DNA of 64,000 nucleotides from Croceibacterium_A sp035555595 (GCA_035555595.1 DATMGK010000054.1:1-64000); one strand, 5' to 3'; shown: positions 25,382 through 37,549, counted from the first letter of the stretch. Notes: generated by a model from the letters alone, not told the origin. Program-made: numbers and translations.

Positions 25382-26044
25382 TCAGGCGCTGAGAACGCGA
25401 CGCTGACCGCCCTCGTTCCGGGTGGGGGCTGCCTCCTGTCCATAAGGCTGAAGTTGCAGCGCCAGCCGTGCCAGGCCTTCGAGCGTCAGGGATTCCTGAA
25501 AAATGACGCCGTGGCTTGCCCCCTTCCGCCAGCAGACGTGGGTGCGACGCGGCGCGCTTTCGGGAAATTCGAGGTTCAGCGGCGCCCGGCGCGCAACGGT
25601 GCGCGCGCTTTCGATACACGCCCCCTCCTGCGACAGGTCGGCCAGCATCGCCGGGCCGGATTCGCCATCCGCCGTTATCCATACCGGGTGAGAAATCCTC
25701 AGCCGTATCGCCCGCCCGTCCGTGGGGCAGCTTTCGGAAACGAACGCTGCGGTATCGATGCGCGAGGAGAAGCGATATCCGGCGTAATCCCCGTCGATCC
25801 AGCGCCGCTCAACCGCATAGAGCGCCCCGTTCGCCAGTTCGAGGAACATGTGCCCTTCCGGCGGATGGGCATGGAACAGCCGCAGCCGCACGCCGCTTTC
25901 CGACACGTCGTGAATGACGCAAAGGTATTCGCCATCGTGACAGCGCAGCTTGGCCACGCGCAGCATCAGCCTCTTGCGGGCATCCTGGCGGTATTCCGCC
26001 CCCGGCCTGCCCGCTCGTGCGCCCAGTTCCACTTCCGTCAGCAT
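25382..26044 (-). CDS. Protein with two PilZ-like domains
   Basis: 220 residues. The first PilZ module spans about 18-100 (RQDARKRLMLRVAKLRC, 'IHDVSESGVRLRLFHAHPP') and the second about 105-190 (RAIRLRISHPVWIT, 'LADLSQEGACIESA'). Both keep the D-x-S-x-x-G motif; the RKRxxxR-like start of the first is a good c-di-GMP-binding candidate. Likely a cyclic di-GMP effector, perhaps linked to motility or surface growth. The frame stays open to 26329, but ATG at 26044 with a G-rich stretch ahead fits the domain start. A TTAACCAT sequence, a CtrA half-site, lies about 45 bases upstream. Confidence 0.75.
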   Translation of the reverse strand: MLTEVELGARAGRPGAEYRQDARKRLMLRVAKLRCHDGEYLCVIHDVSESGVRLRLFHAHPPEGHMFLELANGALYAVERRWIDGDYAGYRFSSRIDTAAFVSESCPTDGRAIRLRISHPVWITADGESGPAMLADLSQEGACIESARTVARRAPLNLEFPESAPRRTHVCWRKGASHGVIFQESLTLEGLARLALQLQPYGQEAAPTRNEGGQRRVLSA

Positions 26045-26204
26045 CTTTACCCCCCGGTTCGCGCGAAGCAGCCGCAGCGGCATCGCATGGTTAACCGGTG
26101 CTACACCGCGAAAGTTAACAATCAGCAATCGGCGATCGATGGGGGCCGCGGCAGGGCGTGCAGCCCGCTTGCCAGCCGCACAGGACCAGCATAGTGCCCT
26201 GCCC

Positions 26205-27485
26205 ATGCATGACTTGCGCGCCATTCGCGAAAACCCCCAGAGTTTCGACGCCGGAATCGGCCGACGCGGGCTGGAACCGGTTTCAACCGCGATCCTCAAC
26301 CTTGACGAACGCCGGCGTGAGGCCGCCACCCGCGCTCAGGAGGCGCAGGCCCGGCGCAATGAAGCTTCGAAGCTGATCGGCGCGGCCATGGGCAAGGGCG
26401 ATACCGCCACGGCCGAGGCGTTGAAGGCGGAAGTCGCCACGCTGAAGGACACTCTTCCCGCATTGGAGGACGAAGGCCGCCATCTGGGGACGGAGCTGGA
26501 CAACCTCCTTTCCACCCTGCCCAACATCCCCGCCGAAGACGTGCCGGAAGGCGAGGACGAGGAAGGCAATGTCGAGGTAAGCCGCTGGGGCCAGCCGCGC
26601 GATTTCGCCTTCACGCCTCGTGAGCATGCAGACCTGGGTCCACCGCTTGGGCTGGATTTCGAAACCGGCGCGGCGATGAGCGGCGCGCGCTTCACGTTCC
26701 TGCGCGGCCAGATGGCCCGACTGCAACGCGCGCTGGGCCAGTTCATGCTGGACCTGCAAACGCAGCAGCGCGGCTATACCGAATGCGCCCCGCCCCTGCT
26801 GGTGCGGGACGAGGCCGTGTTCGGCACCGGGCAATTGCCGAAATTCGCCGATGACCTGTTCCGCACCGGGGATGGCCGCTGGCTGATCCCCACGGCAGAG
26901 GTCAGCCTGACCAATTCCGTCCGTGACCAGATCATCGACGACGTTTCGCAGCCTATCCGCCTGACCGCCCTGACCCCCTGTTTCCGCAGCGAAGCGGGCG
27001 CGGCGGGCAAGGATACGCGCGGCTTCATCCGCCAGCACCAGTTCGAAAAAGTAGAACTGGTGGCGATCTGCCGTCCGGAGGATTGGCAGGCGGAACATGA
27101 CCACATGATCCGTTCGGCGGAACTGGTGCTGGAAACGCTGGGCCTGCCCTATCGCAAGCTGCTGCTCTGCGCGGGCGATATGGGGGCAACGGCGAAGAAG
27201 ACCTTCGATCTGGAAGTCTGGCTGCCCGGCCAGCAGGCTTATCGAGAGATCAGTTCTGTCAGCTGGTGCGGCGATTATCAGGCGCGGCGGATGAATGCGC
27301 GCTATCGGCCCGAAGGGCAGAAGGGCACCGCCTTCGTTCATACGTTGAACGGGTCCGGCCTCGCCGTAGGGCGGACACTGGTGGCAGTGCTGGAGAACGG
27401 GCAGCAGGAAGATGGCAGCGTCACCCTGCCCCCCGCGCTGGTGCCTTACATGGGTGGGATCGATCGGCTGGTGCCGCTGGCCTGA
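26205..27485 (+). CDS. serS: Seryl-tRNA synthetase
   Basis: 426 residues. A long antiparallel coiled-coil tRNA-binding arm occupies about 30-105, followed by a class II core: motif 1, motif 2 ('TPCFRSEAGAAGKDTRGFIR' then 'HQFEKVELV') and motif 3 ('GSGLAVGRTLVAVLEN'). It charges tRNA-Ser and tRNA-Sec. ATG at 26205 gives the family's MHDLRAIRENP start. Its stop overlaps the surE start by one base. Confidence 0.97.
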   Translation: MHDLRAIRENPQSFDAGIGRRGLEPVSTAILNLDERRREAATRAQEAQARRNEASKLIGAAMGKGDTATAEALKAEVATLKDTLPALEDEGRHLGTELDNLLSTLPNIPAEDVPEGEDEEGNVEVSRWGQPRDFAFTPREHADLGPPLGLDFETGAAMSGARFTFLRGQMARLQRALGQFMLDLQTQQRGYTECAPPLLVRDEAVFGTGQLPKFADDLFRTGDGRWLIPTAEVSLTNSVRDQIIDDVSQPIRLTALTPCFRSEAGAAGKDTRGFIRQHQFEKVELVAICRPEDWQAEHDHMIRSAELVLETLGLPYRKLLLCAGDMGATAKKTFDLEVWLPGQQAYREISSVSWCGDYQARRMNARYRPEGQKGTAFVHTLNGSGLAVGRTLVAVLENGQQEDGSVTLPPALVPYMGGIDRLVPLA

Positions 27486-28237
27486 TGCGCATCCTGCTGA
27501 CCAACGACGACGGCATCCACGCCCCCGGCATGGCGGTGCTGGAAGCGATCGCCGCCCGGCTTTCGGATGACGTATGGGTCTGCGCCCCGTCAGAGGAGAA
27601 TTCCGGCGCTGGCCATTCGCTGACGTTGCACATGCCGGTGCGCCTGCAACAGCACGGCGAACGGCGCTTCTCCGTCACCGGCACGCCGACCGACGCGGTG
27701 AATCTGGCGCTGCGGAAACTCTTTGCCGACCGCGCGCCCGATCTGGTGCTCTCCGGCGTCAACAACGGCGAAAACCTCGCCGACGACGTTACTTATTCGG
27801 GCACCGTTTCCGCGGCGATGGAAGGGGCGCTGGCCGGCATTCCCGCCGTGGCGCTGAGTCAGGCAATGCGTGATTCCGGTAACGGCTTTTCCGCCGCCGA
27901 AGGCTGGGCCGCGAAGGTGCTGGCCCCGCTGCTGGATATGCAGATAGCGCGGCGCACGGTGATCAACGTCAACTTCCCCGCGCTTCCCGCCGATGCGGTG
28001 CGCGGCGTTCGGGTGGTTCGGCAGGGTTTCCACGATTACGGGCGCGGATCGCTGACCGAAGGGACCGATCCCCGCGGGCGGCCATACTATTGGTTCGGGT
28101 TGCAGGACATCGAACATACGCTTGACCACGGCACCGATCTGGAAGCCGTGAACGAAGGTTTCGTGTCGATCACCCCGCTGCAACTCGATCTTACCCATCA
28201 CGCCTCTATCGGCACACTGGCAGAGGCTTACGAATGA
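27485..28237 (+). CDS. surE: 5'/3'-nucleotidase SurE
   Basis: 250 residues. The N-terminus MRILLTNDDGIHAPG supplies the metal-binding Asp8-Asp9; 'PSEENSGAGHSLTL' and 'VLSGVNNGEN' complete the site. SurE dephosphorylates nucleoside monophosphates and short polyphosphate and is tied to stationary-phase survival. Translationally coupled to serS (TGATG); in many bacteria it pairs with pcm, which is absent here. Confidence 0.96.
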   Translation: MRILLTNDDGIHAPGMAVLEAIAARLSDDVWVCAPSEENSGAGHSLTLHMPVRLQQHGERRFSVTGTPTDAVNLALRKLFADRAPDLVLSGVNNGENLADDVTYSGTVSAAMEGALAGIPAVALSQAMRDSGNGFSAAEGWAAKVLAPLLDMQIARRTVINVNFPALPADAVRGVRVVRQGFHDYGRGSLTEGTDPRGRPYYWFGLQDIEHTLDHGTDLEAVNEGFVSITPLQLDLTHHASIGTLAEAYE

Positions 28238-28254
28238 TCGGGGGCGGCTGAACG

Positions 28255-29322
28255 ATGAGCCTGCCCAGCAGCGGATGGCGGCGTCAGATCGAAGTGGTCG
28301 GCACGCGTCCGTTCGCACCGTTGCGGCGGGCCATCAAGGTGCCGGTGTGGGGCGATCTGGGCCTGCGGCTGGGCGCGGCGCTGATACTCGTTTTCGTGGT
28401 CGTGCTGATCCACTGGTTCCAGCGCGATGGGCTGGTCGATCATGCCGATGGCCATGTCAGCTTTCTGGATGTCGTCTATTTCACGATGATCTCGGTCACC
28501 ACGACCGGGTTTGGCGACATCACGCCCGTCAGCAACGGCGCGCGGCTGGTGGAAGCGATCGTGGTCACGCCGATCCGCATCGCGGTGCTCTTCATCTTTG
28601 TCGGCGCCGCCTATAACTTCGTCATCAAGCGCGGTTGGGAGAGGTGGCGCATGGCGCGCATCCAGAAACAGCTTTCGAATCATGTCGTCGTCGTCGGCTA
28701 TGGCGTTTCCGGATCGGAGGCGGTGAACGAACTGATCGAACGCGGCACCGAACCGCACTGCATCGTGGTGATGGACCCCAATGCCCAGCGGCTGAAACTG
28801 GCCGAACAGATCGGCTGCAACGTGATCCAGGGCGATGGCAGCCGCGATGACGATCTGCGCGCGGTGCGGATCGACCGGGCCAGAACGGTGCTGGTTTCCG
28901 CCGGGCGTGACGATTCCTCCATCCTGATCGTGCTCACGGCGCGGCATCTGGCGCCCAAGGTGCCTATCACCGTGGTCGTTCGGGCAGAGGATAACGAGTT
29001 GCTGGCCCGTCAGGCCGGTGCCGACAACGTCATCAATCCGGTGCGCTTTACCGGCCTGTTGCTGGCGGGAAGCGCACAGGGCCTGCATATCGCCGACTAC
29101 CTCGCCGACCTCGCTTCAGTTAGCGGCAAGGTACAACTGATCGAACGCCCGGTGCTGCCTGAGGAAATCGGCAGGTCGCTGGGCGAACTGGCTACCGACG
29201 GGCAGGGCCTGCGCGTCTATCGCGATGGCATTGCACTGGGTTTCTGGGAACCGGAAGTGCGCGTGTTGCGAGAGGGTGACGTGATCGTGGAGATCCGTCC
29301 GACAATAGAAAACGAGACCTGA
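28255..29322 (+). CDS. Two-TM potassium channel with RCK (TrkA-N) domain
   Basis: 355 residues. Membrane helices at about 36-55 and 105-123 flank a pore loop with the selectivity filter TTGFGD (83-88), a GFG variant of the GYG signature. The cytoplasmic RCK domain starts near 142 with the Rossmann motif VVVVGYGVSGSEAV, and a TrkA-C-like end follows from about 270. Such channels (MthK/Kch-like) gate K+ flow in response to nucleotides or cations. The gene follows surE by 17 bases. Confidence 0.88.
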   Translation: MSLPSSGWRRQIEVVGTRPFAPLRRAIKVPVWGDLGLRLGAALILVFVVVLIHWFQRDGLVDHADGHVSFLDVVYFTMISVTTTGFGDITPVSNGARLVEAIVVTPIRIAVLFIFVGAAYNFVIKRGWERWRMARIQKQLSNHVVVVGYGVSGSEAVNELIERGTEPHCIVVMDPNAQRLKLAEQIGCNVIQGDGSRDDDLRAVRIDRARTVLVSAGRDDSSILIVLTARHLAPKVPITVVVRAEDNELLARQAGADNVINPVRFTGLLLAGSAQGLHIADYLADLASVSGKVQLIERPVLPEEIGRSLGELATDGQGLRVYRDGIALGFWEPEVRVLREGDVIVEIRPTIENET

Positions 29323-29325
29323 TCC

Positions 29326-30156
29326 ATGAACTCTGTACGCACCCCCCAGGGACTGATGTTCGATCTGGACGGGACGCTGATCCTGTCGGACCGCAAGCTG
29401 GGCGGATACACCGCCATTCCCGGCGCGGCAGAGGCGCTGGCGGCACTGGACGATCGCGGTATCCCGTGGATCGCGATGACCAACGGCAGCGCCTATCCCG
29501 CCAGCGTTCAGGCCCCTCGCCTGCGCGCCGTGGGGCTGCCGGTGCGTGACGAACGCCTGTTCACGCCCAACAGCGTGGCAGCACGCGCCATGGTCGACCG
29601 GGGATATAACCGGGTGCTTGTTCTGGGCACGCAGGGCGTGGCTGACGCTCTGGCCGAAGCGGGCGTATCCTGCGTTCTGCCCGATGACGAAGCCGCGCAT
29701 GAAACCGACGCCGTCTATGTCGCGTGGCATCCGGAATGTTCGATGCCGCATATCCATCTGGCGTGTGAGCGTGTGCTGGACGGGGCGGCTTTCCTCACCG
29801 CTTCGGACGTGCCGTTCTTCGCCACGAAGGACGGGCGCAGCTTCGGCTATTCCTGCGCGATCAACGGCGCGGTGGCGCGGGTGACCGGCGTGGAGCCGGA
29901 ACCTTGCGGCAAACCCAGCGCCCTGGCCTTGCGGCTGGTGGCGGAACAACTGGGCGTGGCCGAAACCGATGTCGGCGTAGTGGGTGACGATGCCGTGGCC
30001 GAAATGCAGATGGCCCGCGCAGGCGGCGCGATCGGCATCGCGGTCGCCAGCGGATCGACCAGCCGCGCGGAATGGGCGGCCCAACCGCCTGCCCGCGCGC
30101 CGCATGTGGTAATCGACAGCGTGGCCGATTTGCTCTCGGACGGCTTTCTGGGCTAG
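29326..30156 (+). CDS. HAD-IIA (NagD-like) phosphatase
   Basis: 276 residues. HAD motif I 'MFDLDGTLILSD', motif II 'AMTNGSAYP' and the late 'GVVGDDAVAEMQMARAGG' are in place, with a large C2 cap between, as in NagD/pyridoxal-phosphatase-like members of subfamily IIA. The physiological substrate (a sugar phosphate or nucleotide) cannot be deduced. It starts 3 bases after the channel gene and ends 29 bases before the epimerase gene. Confidence 0.82.
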   Translation: MNSVRTPQGLMFDLDGTLILSDRKLGGYTAIPGAAEALAALDDRGIPWIAMTNGSAYPASVQAPRLRAVGLPVRDERLFTPNSVAARAMVDRGYNRVLVLGTQGVADALAEAGVSCVLPDDEAAHETDAVYVAWHPECSMPHIHLACERVLDGAAFLTASDVPFFATKDGRSFGYSCAINGAVARVTGVEPEPCGKPSALALRLVAEQLGVAETDVGVVGDDAVAEMQMARAGGAIGIAVASGSTSRAEWAAQPPARAPHVVIDSVADLLSDGFLG

Positions 30157-30185
30157 TTGCTTGTGAAACCTTCCGGGGAGCCTGA

Positions 30186-30612
30186 ATGAAGCTCGGCCGT
30201 CTCAATCACGTCGGCGTGGCAGCACCCGATCTGCCCGCCGCGATCCGCTTCTGGCGCGAAGTCATGGGCGCCGCCGTGGTGACGGAACCGTTCGACATGC
30301 CTGAACAGGGCGTCCGCGTTTGCTTCGTGGAAACGCCGGGCGCGGACGGTGCGGCTGGCACCCAGATCGAATTGCTGGCCCCGCTTTCCGCCGATTCACC
30401 CATTTCCGCTTTTCTGGAACGCAACCCACTGGGCGGGCAGCATCATCTGGCATTCGAGGTGCCGGATATCGCGGCGGCACGGACGAAATTCGAAGCGGCC
30501 GGCAAGCGCATTCTCGGCCCCACGCGGATCGGCGCGCATGGCACGCCGGTGTTCTTCGTCCATCCAAAGGACATGGGCGGCGTACTGACGGAGATCATGG
30601 AAACTCCGGCAC

Positions 30613-30620
<8 letters not shown>
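30186..30620 (+). CDS. mce: Methylmalonyl-CoA epimerase
   Basis: 144 residues, VOC fold with two repeated modules: 'LNHVGVAAPDLPAAIRFW' and 'HHLAFEVPDIAAARTKFE'. Metal ligands expected at His8, the Gln/Glu in 'TQIELLAP', His near 87 and Glu in 'LTEIME' are all visible. It interconverts (S)- and (R)-methylmalonyl-CoA between propionyl-CoA carboxylase and the mutase. GGGGAG precedes the ATG. It overlaps the mutase gene by 8 bases. Confidence 0.93.
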
Positions 30621-32777
<2,157 letters not shown>

Positions 32778-32781
<4 letters not shown>

Positions 32782-33788
32782 GCAACAATGCCATCCGCAC
32801 CGACTGGACCCGCGCTGAAATCGCCGCGCTGTTCGACCTGCCGTTCACCGAACTGGTCTTCCGCGCCGCTGCGGTCCACCGCACCCATCATGCAGCAGAC
32901 GAGGTGCAGCTCTGCACGCTGCTTTCCATCAAGACCGGCGGCTGCGCGGAGGATTGCGGCTATTGCTCGCAGAGCGCCAGCGCGGACAGCGGCGTGAAAG
33001 CCACCAAGCTGATGGAAGTGCAGCAAGTGCTGCAACGCGCTGCCCAAGCCAGGGACGCGGGAAGCCAGCGGTTCTGCATGGGTGCGGCGTGGCGCAATCC
33101 CAAGGATCGGGACATGCCCGCGATCGTGGAGATCGTGAAGGGCGTGCGGGCCATGGGGCTGGAAACCTGCATGACGCTGGGGATGCTCACCTCGAAACAG
33201 GCTGACATGCTGGCCGATGCGGGGCTGGATTACTACAACCACAACATCGACACCGGGCCGGAATATTACGAGCGTGTCGTGTCCACCCGCACGATGGAAG
33301 ACCGGCTCGACACCTTGGGCAACGTGCGCGCCGCGGGCATCAACGTCTGCTCCGGCGGGATCGTGGGCATGGGCGAAACGCGTGAAGACCGCGTGGGGTT
33401 CGTCCACACGCTCGCCACCCTGCCCCGCCATCCGGAAAGCGTGCCCGTGAATGCGCTGGTGCCGGTGAAGGGAACCGTGCTGGGCGACATGCTGGCCGAT
33501 ACGCCGCTGGCGAAGATCGACGACATAGAGTTCGTCCGTACCGTGGCCGTGGCCCGTATCGCCATCCCGCGCAGCATGGTGCGCCTTTCAGCGGGGCGCG
33601 AGAGCATGAGCGACGCCACGCAGGCTCTGTGCTTCCTTGCAGGCGCGAATTCCATCTTCACCGGCGACAAGCTGCTGACCGCGCCCAATGCGGGCGACGA
33701 TAGCGATGCCGCCCTGTTCGCCCGTCTGGGCCTGCGACCGATGGAAAGCGAAGAGCCTATGCGCGCAGAACAGGTGGCTGCGGAGTGA
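32778..33788 (+). CDS. bioB: Biotin synthase
   Basis: 336 residues, radical-SAM enzyme with the [4Fe-4S] motif Cys56-x3-Cys60-x2-Cys63 (TGGCAEDCGYCSQS) and the downstream 'NHNIDTGPEYY' and 'RLSAGRE' segments that build the [2Fe-2S] site. It inserts sulfur into dethiobiotin. No other bio genes are adjacent. Its place between the mutase and the biotin-carrying carboxylase subunit suggests biotin supply is tuned to propionyl-CoA carboxylation. Starts with ATGA overlap on the mutase stop. Confidence 0.97.
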
Positions 33789-34207
33789 CACCGTCTCCCT
33801 CCCGTCAGTTGGGATTGGTCGCGCTGGCTTTCCTGTTCACGCCTGCCAGCGCCAGCGAACCCGCCAATCAATGTGACGATCCGCAAACGCAGCAGGCGAT
33901 GAACATGTGCGCCGCGCGCGATTTCGAGGCTTCGGATGCGGCGTTAAACGAACAATGGGCCGAAACCGTCGCGGTCCAAAAGGCGCGCGACGAGGATGTA
34001 GATCGCGAATACGACAGACAGCCCGGCTACTACGAAACGCTGCTGGAAGGGCAACGGCTGTGGCTGAAGTTTCGCGACGCCCAGTGCCTTTCGGAAAGCT
34101 TCATGGCACGCGGCGGATCTATGCAGCCAATGCTCCACGCCTTCTGCATGACCCATCTGACCGAACTGCGTATCCAGCAGTTGCGCGATCTCACCCGCGA
34201 GAACTAG
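33785..34207 (+). CDS. LprI-like (DUF1311) secreted protein
   Basis: 140 residues. A signal peptide ending at 'FTPASAS' is followed by an LprI/DUF1311 domain: 'NQCDDPQTQQAMNMCAARDF', 'LNEQWAE', then 'GQRLWLKFRDAQCLSE'. Cysteines are positioned to form disulfides. The family includes a mycobacterial lysozyme inhibitor, but most members are uncharacterised. GTG start overlaps the bioB stop (GTGA). Confidence 0.78.
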   Translation: MTPSPSRQLGLVALAFLFTPASASEPANQCDDPQTQQAMNMCAARDFEASDAALNEQWAETVAVQKARDEDVDREYDRQPGYYETLLEGQRLWLKFRDAQCLSESFMARGGSMQPMLHAFCMTHLTELRIQQLRDLTREN

Positions 34208-34236
34208 GGTCGGGCAAGAATCGACGAGAGGACGAT

Positions 34237-35535
34237 ATGACCGACACTACTCCGCCCGCGAAGCTGGATACGCTGACGATCCACGCGGGCACCGCCCCTG
34301 ATCCCACCACCAAGGCGCGGATCACGCCGATCTATCAGACGGCCAGCTATGTGTTCGACGATGCCGACCATGCCGCGCGCCTGTTCGCGCTGCAGGAATT
34401 CGGCAATATCTACACCCGCATCATGAACCCCACCAACGCGGCGCTGGAAGGCAAGATCGCCGCGCTGGAAGGCGGCGTTGGGGCCCTCGCGGTGGCATCC
34501 GGACACGCTGCCCAGTTCCTGGCATTCCACACCCTGATGGAAACCGGCTGCAACATCGTAGCCGCGCGCAAGCTCTATGGCGGATCGCTCAACCAGATTG
34601 GCGAGAGCTTCAAGAAATTCGGCTGGGAAGCGCGGTTCGTCGATGCCGATGATCCCGCCAACGTCGCTGCCGCCATCGATGAAAAGACCCGCGTGGTCTT
34701 TATCGAAAGCCTCGCCAACCCCGGCGGCGTGATCCAGGATATCGCCGCTATCGCCAAGGTCGCGCACGACGCGGGCGTGCCGCTGATGGTCGACAACACA
34801 ATGGCCACCCCGATGCTGTGCCGACCGATAGAACACGGCGCGGACATCGTCGTTCATTCGACAACGAAGTTCCTGAACGGGCACGGCAATTCAATCGGCG
34901 GCGTGATCGTGGATGGCGGCAAGTTCGATTGGGCCGCGTCCGACAAGTTCCCGACGATGAGCGCGCCGAACGCATCCTATCACGGCGCGGTACTGACCGA
35001 TGCGCTGGCCCCTGTCGGCCCGATCGCTTTCATCATCGCGTGCCGCGTACTGGGGCTGCGCGATCTCGGCCCGGCGATGGCGCCAATGAACGCCTTCCTT
35101 ACGCTGACCGGGATGGAAACGCTGGCGCTGCGGATGGAGCGGCATTGCAGCAACGCGCTGGCGCTCGCCAAATGGCTGAAGGCACATCCGAAGGTAAGCT
35201 GGGTATCCTATGCCGGGCTGGAGGGTGATCCCTATTACGCGCTGGCTCAGCAGTATCTGGGCGGCAAGGGCGGCTCGGTTTTCACCTTCGGCCTGAAGGG
35301 CGGATACGAAGCAGGCGTGAAGCTGGTATCCTCCGCAAAGCTGTTCAGCCATCTCGCCAATCTTGGCGACACGCGGTCACTGATCATCCACCCCGCCTCC
35401 ACCACCCACAGCCAACTTTCGGAAGAAGAACTGGTGCGTGCAGGCGCCGGGCCGGACGTGGTGCGCCTGTCCATTGGTATCGAGCATATCGACGATATCA
35501 TCGCCGACCTCAGTCAGGCGCTGGACCAGGTATGA
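34237..35535 (+). CDS. O-acetylhomoserine sulfhydrylase (PLP, Cys/Met metabolism)
   Basis: 432 residues, Cys/Met-metabolism PLP-dependent family. The Schiff-base lysine is Lys211 in 'VVHSTTKFLNGHGNSIGG'; 'FGNIYTRIMNPTN' and the C-terminal 'DTRSLIIHPASTTHSQL' are typical of O-acetylhomoserine sulfhydrylases (MetY), about 430 residues, rather than the 390-residue cystathionine gamma-synthases. It makes homocysteine from O-acetylhomoserine and sulfide, or possibly from O-succinylhomoserine (MetZ). ATG at 34237 has GAGAGG 6 bases ahead. Confidence 0.9.
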   Translation: MTDTTPPAKLDTLTIHAGTAPDPTTKARITPIYQTASYVFDDADHAARLFALQEFGNIYTRIMNPTNAALEGKIAALEGGVGALAVASGHAAQFLAFHTLMETGCNIVAARKLYGGSLNQIGESFKKFGWEARFVDADDPANVAAAIDEKTRVVFIESLANPGGVIQDIAAIAKVAHDAGVPLMVDNTMATPMLCRPIEHGADIVVHSTTKFLNGHGNSIGGVIVDGGKFDWAASDKFPTMSAPNASYHGAVLTDALAPVGPIAFIIACRVLGLRDLGPAMAPMNAFLTLTGMETLALRMERHCSNALALAKWLKAHPKVSWVSYAGLEGDPYYALAQQYLGGKGGSVFTFGLKGGYEAGVKLVSSAKLFSHLANLGDTRSLIIHPASTTHSQLSEEELVRAGAGPDVVRLSIGIEHIDDIIADLSQALDQV

Positions 35536-35554
35536 TCGCGATGCGGCGCTGCTG

Positions 35555-37549
35555 ATGTTCACAAAGATCCTCATCGCCAATCGCGGAGAGATCGCCTGCC
35601 GGGTGATCCGCACCGCGAAAGCGATGGGGATCGCCACGGTCGCCGTCTATTCCGATGCCGATGCCCGCAGCCCGCATGTCGCCATGGCGGGCGAGGCGGT
35701 TCATATCGGCCCCTCCCCCGCCGCCGAAAGCTATCTTCGGGCCGACCGGATCATCGCCGCGTGCAAGGCGACCGGGGCGCAGGCCGTGCATCCCGGCTAT
35801 GGCTTCCTGAGCGAACGGGCGAGCTTCGTGGAAGCGCTGGAGGCAGAAGGGGTCGCCTTCATCGGTCCGCCCGCCACCGCCATCGCCGCGATGGGCGACA
35901 AGATCGAAAGCAAGCGTATCGCGCAGGCGGCCGGGGTCAGCGTTGTGCCCGGCTTCGTGGGCGAGATCGCCGATGCGGATCATGCCGCGCGGATCGCCGG
36001 GGAAATCGGCTATCCGGTGATGCTGAAGGCCAGCGCAGGCGGCGGCGGCAAGGGGATGCGGCTGGCCAGCAACGAAGACGATCTGCGCGAAGGCTTCGAC
36101 AGCGTCCGGCGAGAGGCACTGGCAAGTTTCGGCGATGATCGGCTGCTGATCGAGAAATTCATCGAAAACCCGCGGCACATCGAAATACAAGTTCTGGGCG
36201 ACCGGCACGGCAACCTGATCCACCTGAACGAGCGCGAATGTTCGATCCAGCGCCGCCATCAGAAGGTGGTGGAGGAAGCGCCTTCCCCCTTCGTCACCTC
36301 TGAAATGCGCGCGCGCATGGGGGAACAGGCAATCGCGCTGGCGCGGGCGGTGGGATATCATTCCGCCGGAACGGTGGAGCTGATCGTTTCCGGCGCGGAC
36401 CGGACGGGCGAGAGCTTCTACTTCCTCGAAATGAATACCCGGCTTCAGGTCGAACATCCGGTGACGGAGGCGATCACCGGCGTCGATCTGGTCGAACAGA
36501 TGATCCGCGTGGCAGCGGGCGAACCGCTTGGCTTCACGCAGGCAGATATCGGCGTGAATGGCTGGGCGATAGAAACCCGCGTCTATGCCGAAGATCCCTA
36601 TCGCGGGTTCCTGCCCAGTACCGGGCGGCTGGTGCGATACGCGCCGCTCGTCGCTGAACACGCCGGGGAAGGATACGTCCGCGTCGATGACGGGGTGTCG
36701 GAAGGCGGCGAGGTGTCGCTGTTCTACGACCCGATGATCGCCAAGCTGATCACCTGGGCTCCGACCCGCGATGGCGCGGCGGACCTGCAAGTCGAAGCGC
36801 TCGACCGCTTCGAGATCGAGGGGCCAAGACACAATATCGATTTCCTCGGCGCTCTGATGCTGCACCCACGGTTCCGCGCGGGCGAACTGACCACCGGCTT
36901 CATTGCCGAGGAATATCCGGATGGCTTCCACGGCGCGCCCGCGGACGGCGAAAGGTTACGCACAATCGCCGCCATCGCCGCCGGGATGGCCTTTACCCGG
37001 CAGGCTCGCAGCCGACGCATTTCCGGCCAGATCAACGGCCCGCCTGTGCTGCCGATCGATTGGACGGTGCGGATCGACGGGCAGGACCATGCCGTCACGC
37101 TGGGCGATGGGCACGCCATGGTCGACGGCCAACGGATTGAGGGCACTTGCGACTGGATGCCCGGAATGCGCCGCGCGACAGCAACCGGCAACGGGCAGTC
37201 ACTGGGCTTGCAAGTGCGGAGCGAAGGGCTGGAATGGATCATCGCGACGCATGGCGCCACACATCGCGCCCGCGCATTGCCTGCCAGGCTGGGCCCGCTG
37301 GCGGCGCGGATGATCGAGAAGCAGGAAGCTGACGTCTCCCTCCTGCTGCTCAGCTCCATGCCGGGCCTGCTGGTCGCGCTTCACGCGACCGTGGGCGACC
37401 GCATTGAACCGGGGCAACCCCTCGCAACGGTGGAGGCGATGAAGATGGAAAACATCCTGCGCGCCGGACGCGGCGGAACGGTGAAGGCGATCAAAGCTTC
37501 ACCGGGCGAGACACTCGCAGCAGGCGCGGTAATCCTCGAACTGGAATGA
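35555..37549 (+). CDS. pccA: Propionyl-CoA carboxylase alpha subunit (biotin carboxylase + BCCP)
   Basis: 664 residues. Biotin carboxylase N-domain starts 'MFTKILIANRGEIACRVIRT'; ATP-grasp shows 'KASAGGGGKGMRLA' and 'FLEMNTRLQVEHPVTEAITG'; a BT-like linker domain follows from about 510; the C-terminal biotinyl domain carries EAMKME with Lys630 as attachment site. The same architecture serves 3-methylcrotonyl-CoA carboxylase, but the mutase and epimerase nearby favour propionyl-CoA. No carboxyltransferase (PccB) gene is in this window. In frame upstream the reading frame is open to 35438; ATG 35555 starts the domain cleanly. Confidence 0.92.
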   Translation: MFTKILIANRGEIACRVIRTAKAMGIATVAVYSDADARSPHVAMAGEAVHIGPSPAAESYLRADRIIAACKATGAQAVHPGYGFLSERASFVEALEAEGVAFIGPPATAIAAMGDKIESKRIAQAAGVSVVPGFVGEIADADHAARIAGEIGYPVMLKASAGGGGKGMRLASNEDDLREGFDSVRREALASFGDDRLLIEKFIENPRHIEIQVLGDRHGNLIHLNERECSIQRRHQKVVEEAPSPFVTSEMRARMGEQAIALARAVGYHSAGTVELIVSGADRTGESFYFLEMNTRLQVEHPVTEAITGVDLVEQMIRVAAGEPLGFTQADIGVNGWAIETRVYAEDPYRGFLPSTGRLVRYAPLVAEHAGEGYVRVDDGVSEGGEVSLFYDPMIAKLITWAPTRDGAADLQVEALDRFEIEGPRHNIDFLGALMLHPRFRAGELTTGFIAEEYPDGFHGAPADGERLRTIAAIAAGMAFTRQARSRRISGQINGPPVLPIDWTVRIDGQDHAVTLGDGHAMVDGQRIEGTCDWMPGMRRATATGNGQSLGLQVRSEGLEWIIATHGATHRARALPARLGPLAARMIEKQEADVSLLLLSSMPGLLVALHATVGDRIEPGQPLATVEAMKMENILRAGRGGTVKAIKASPGETLAAGAVILELE

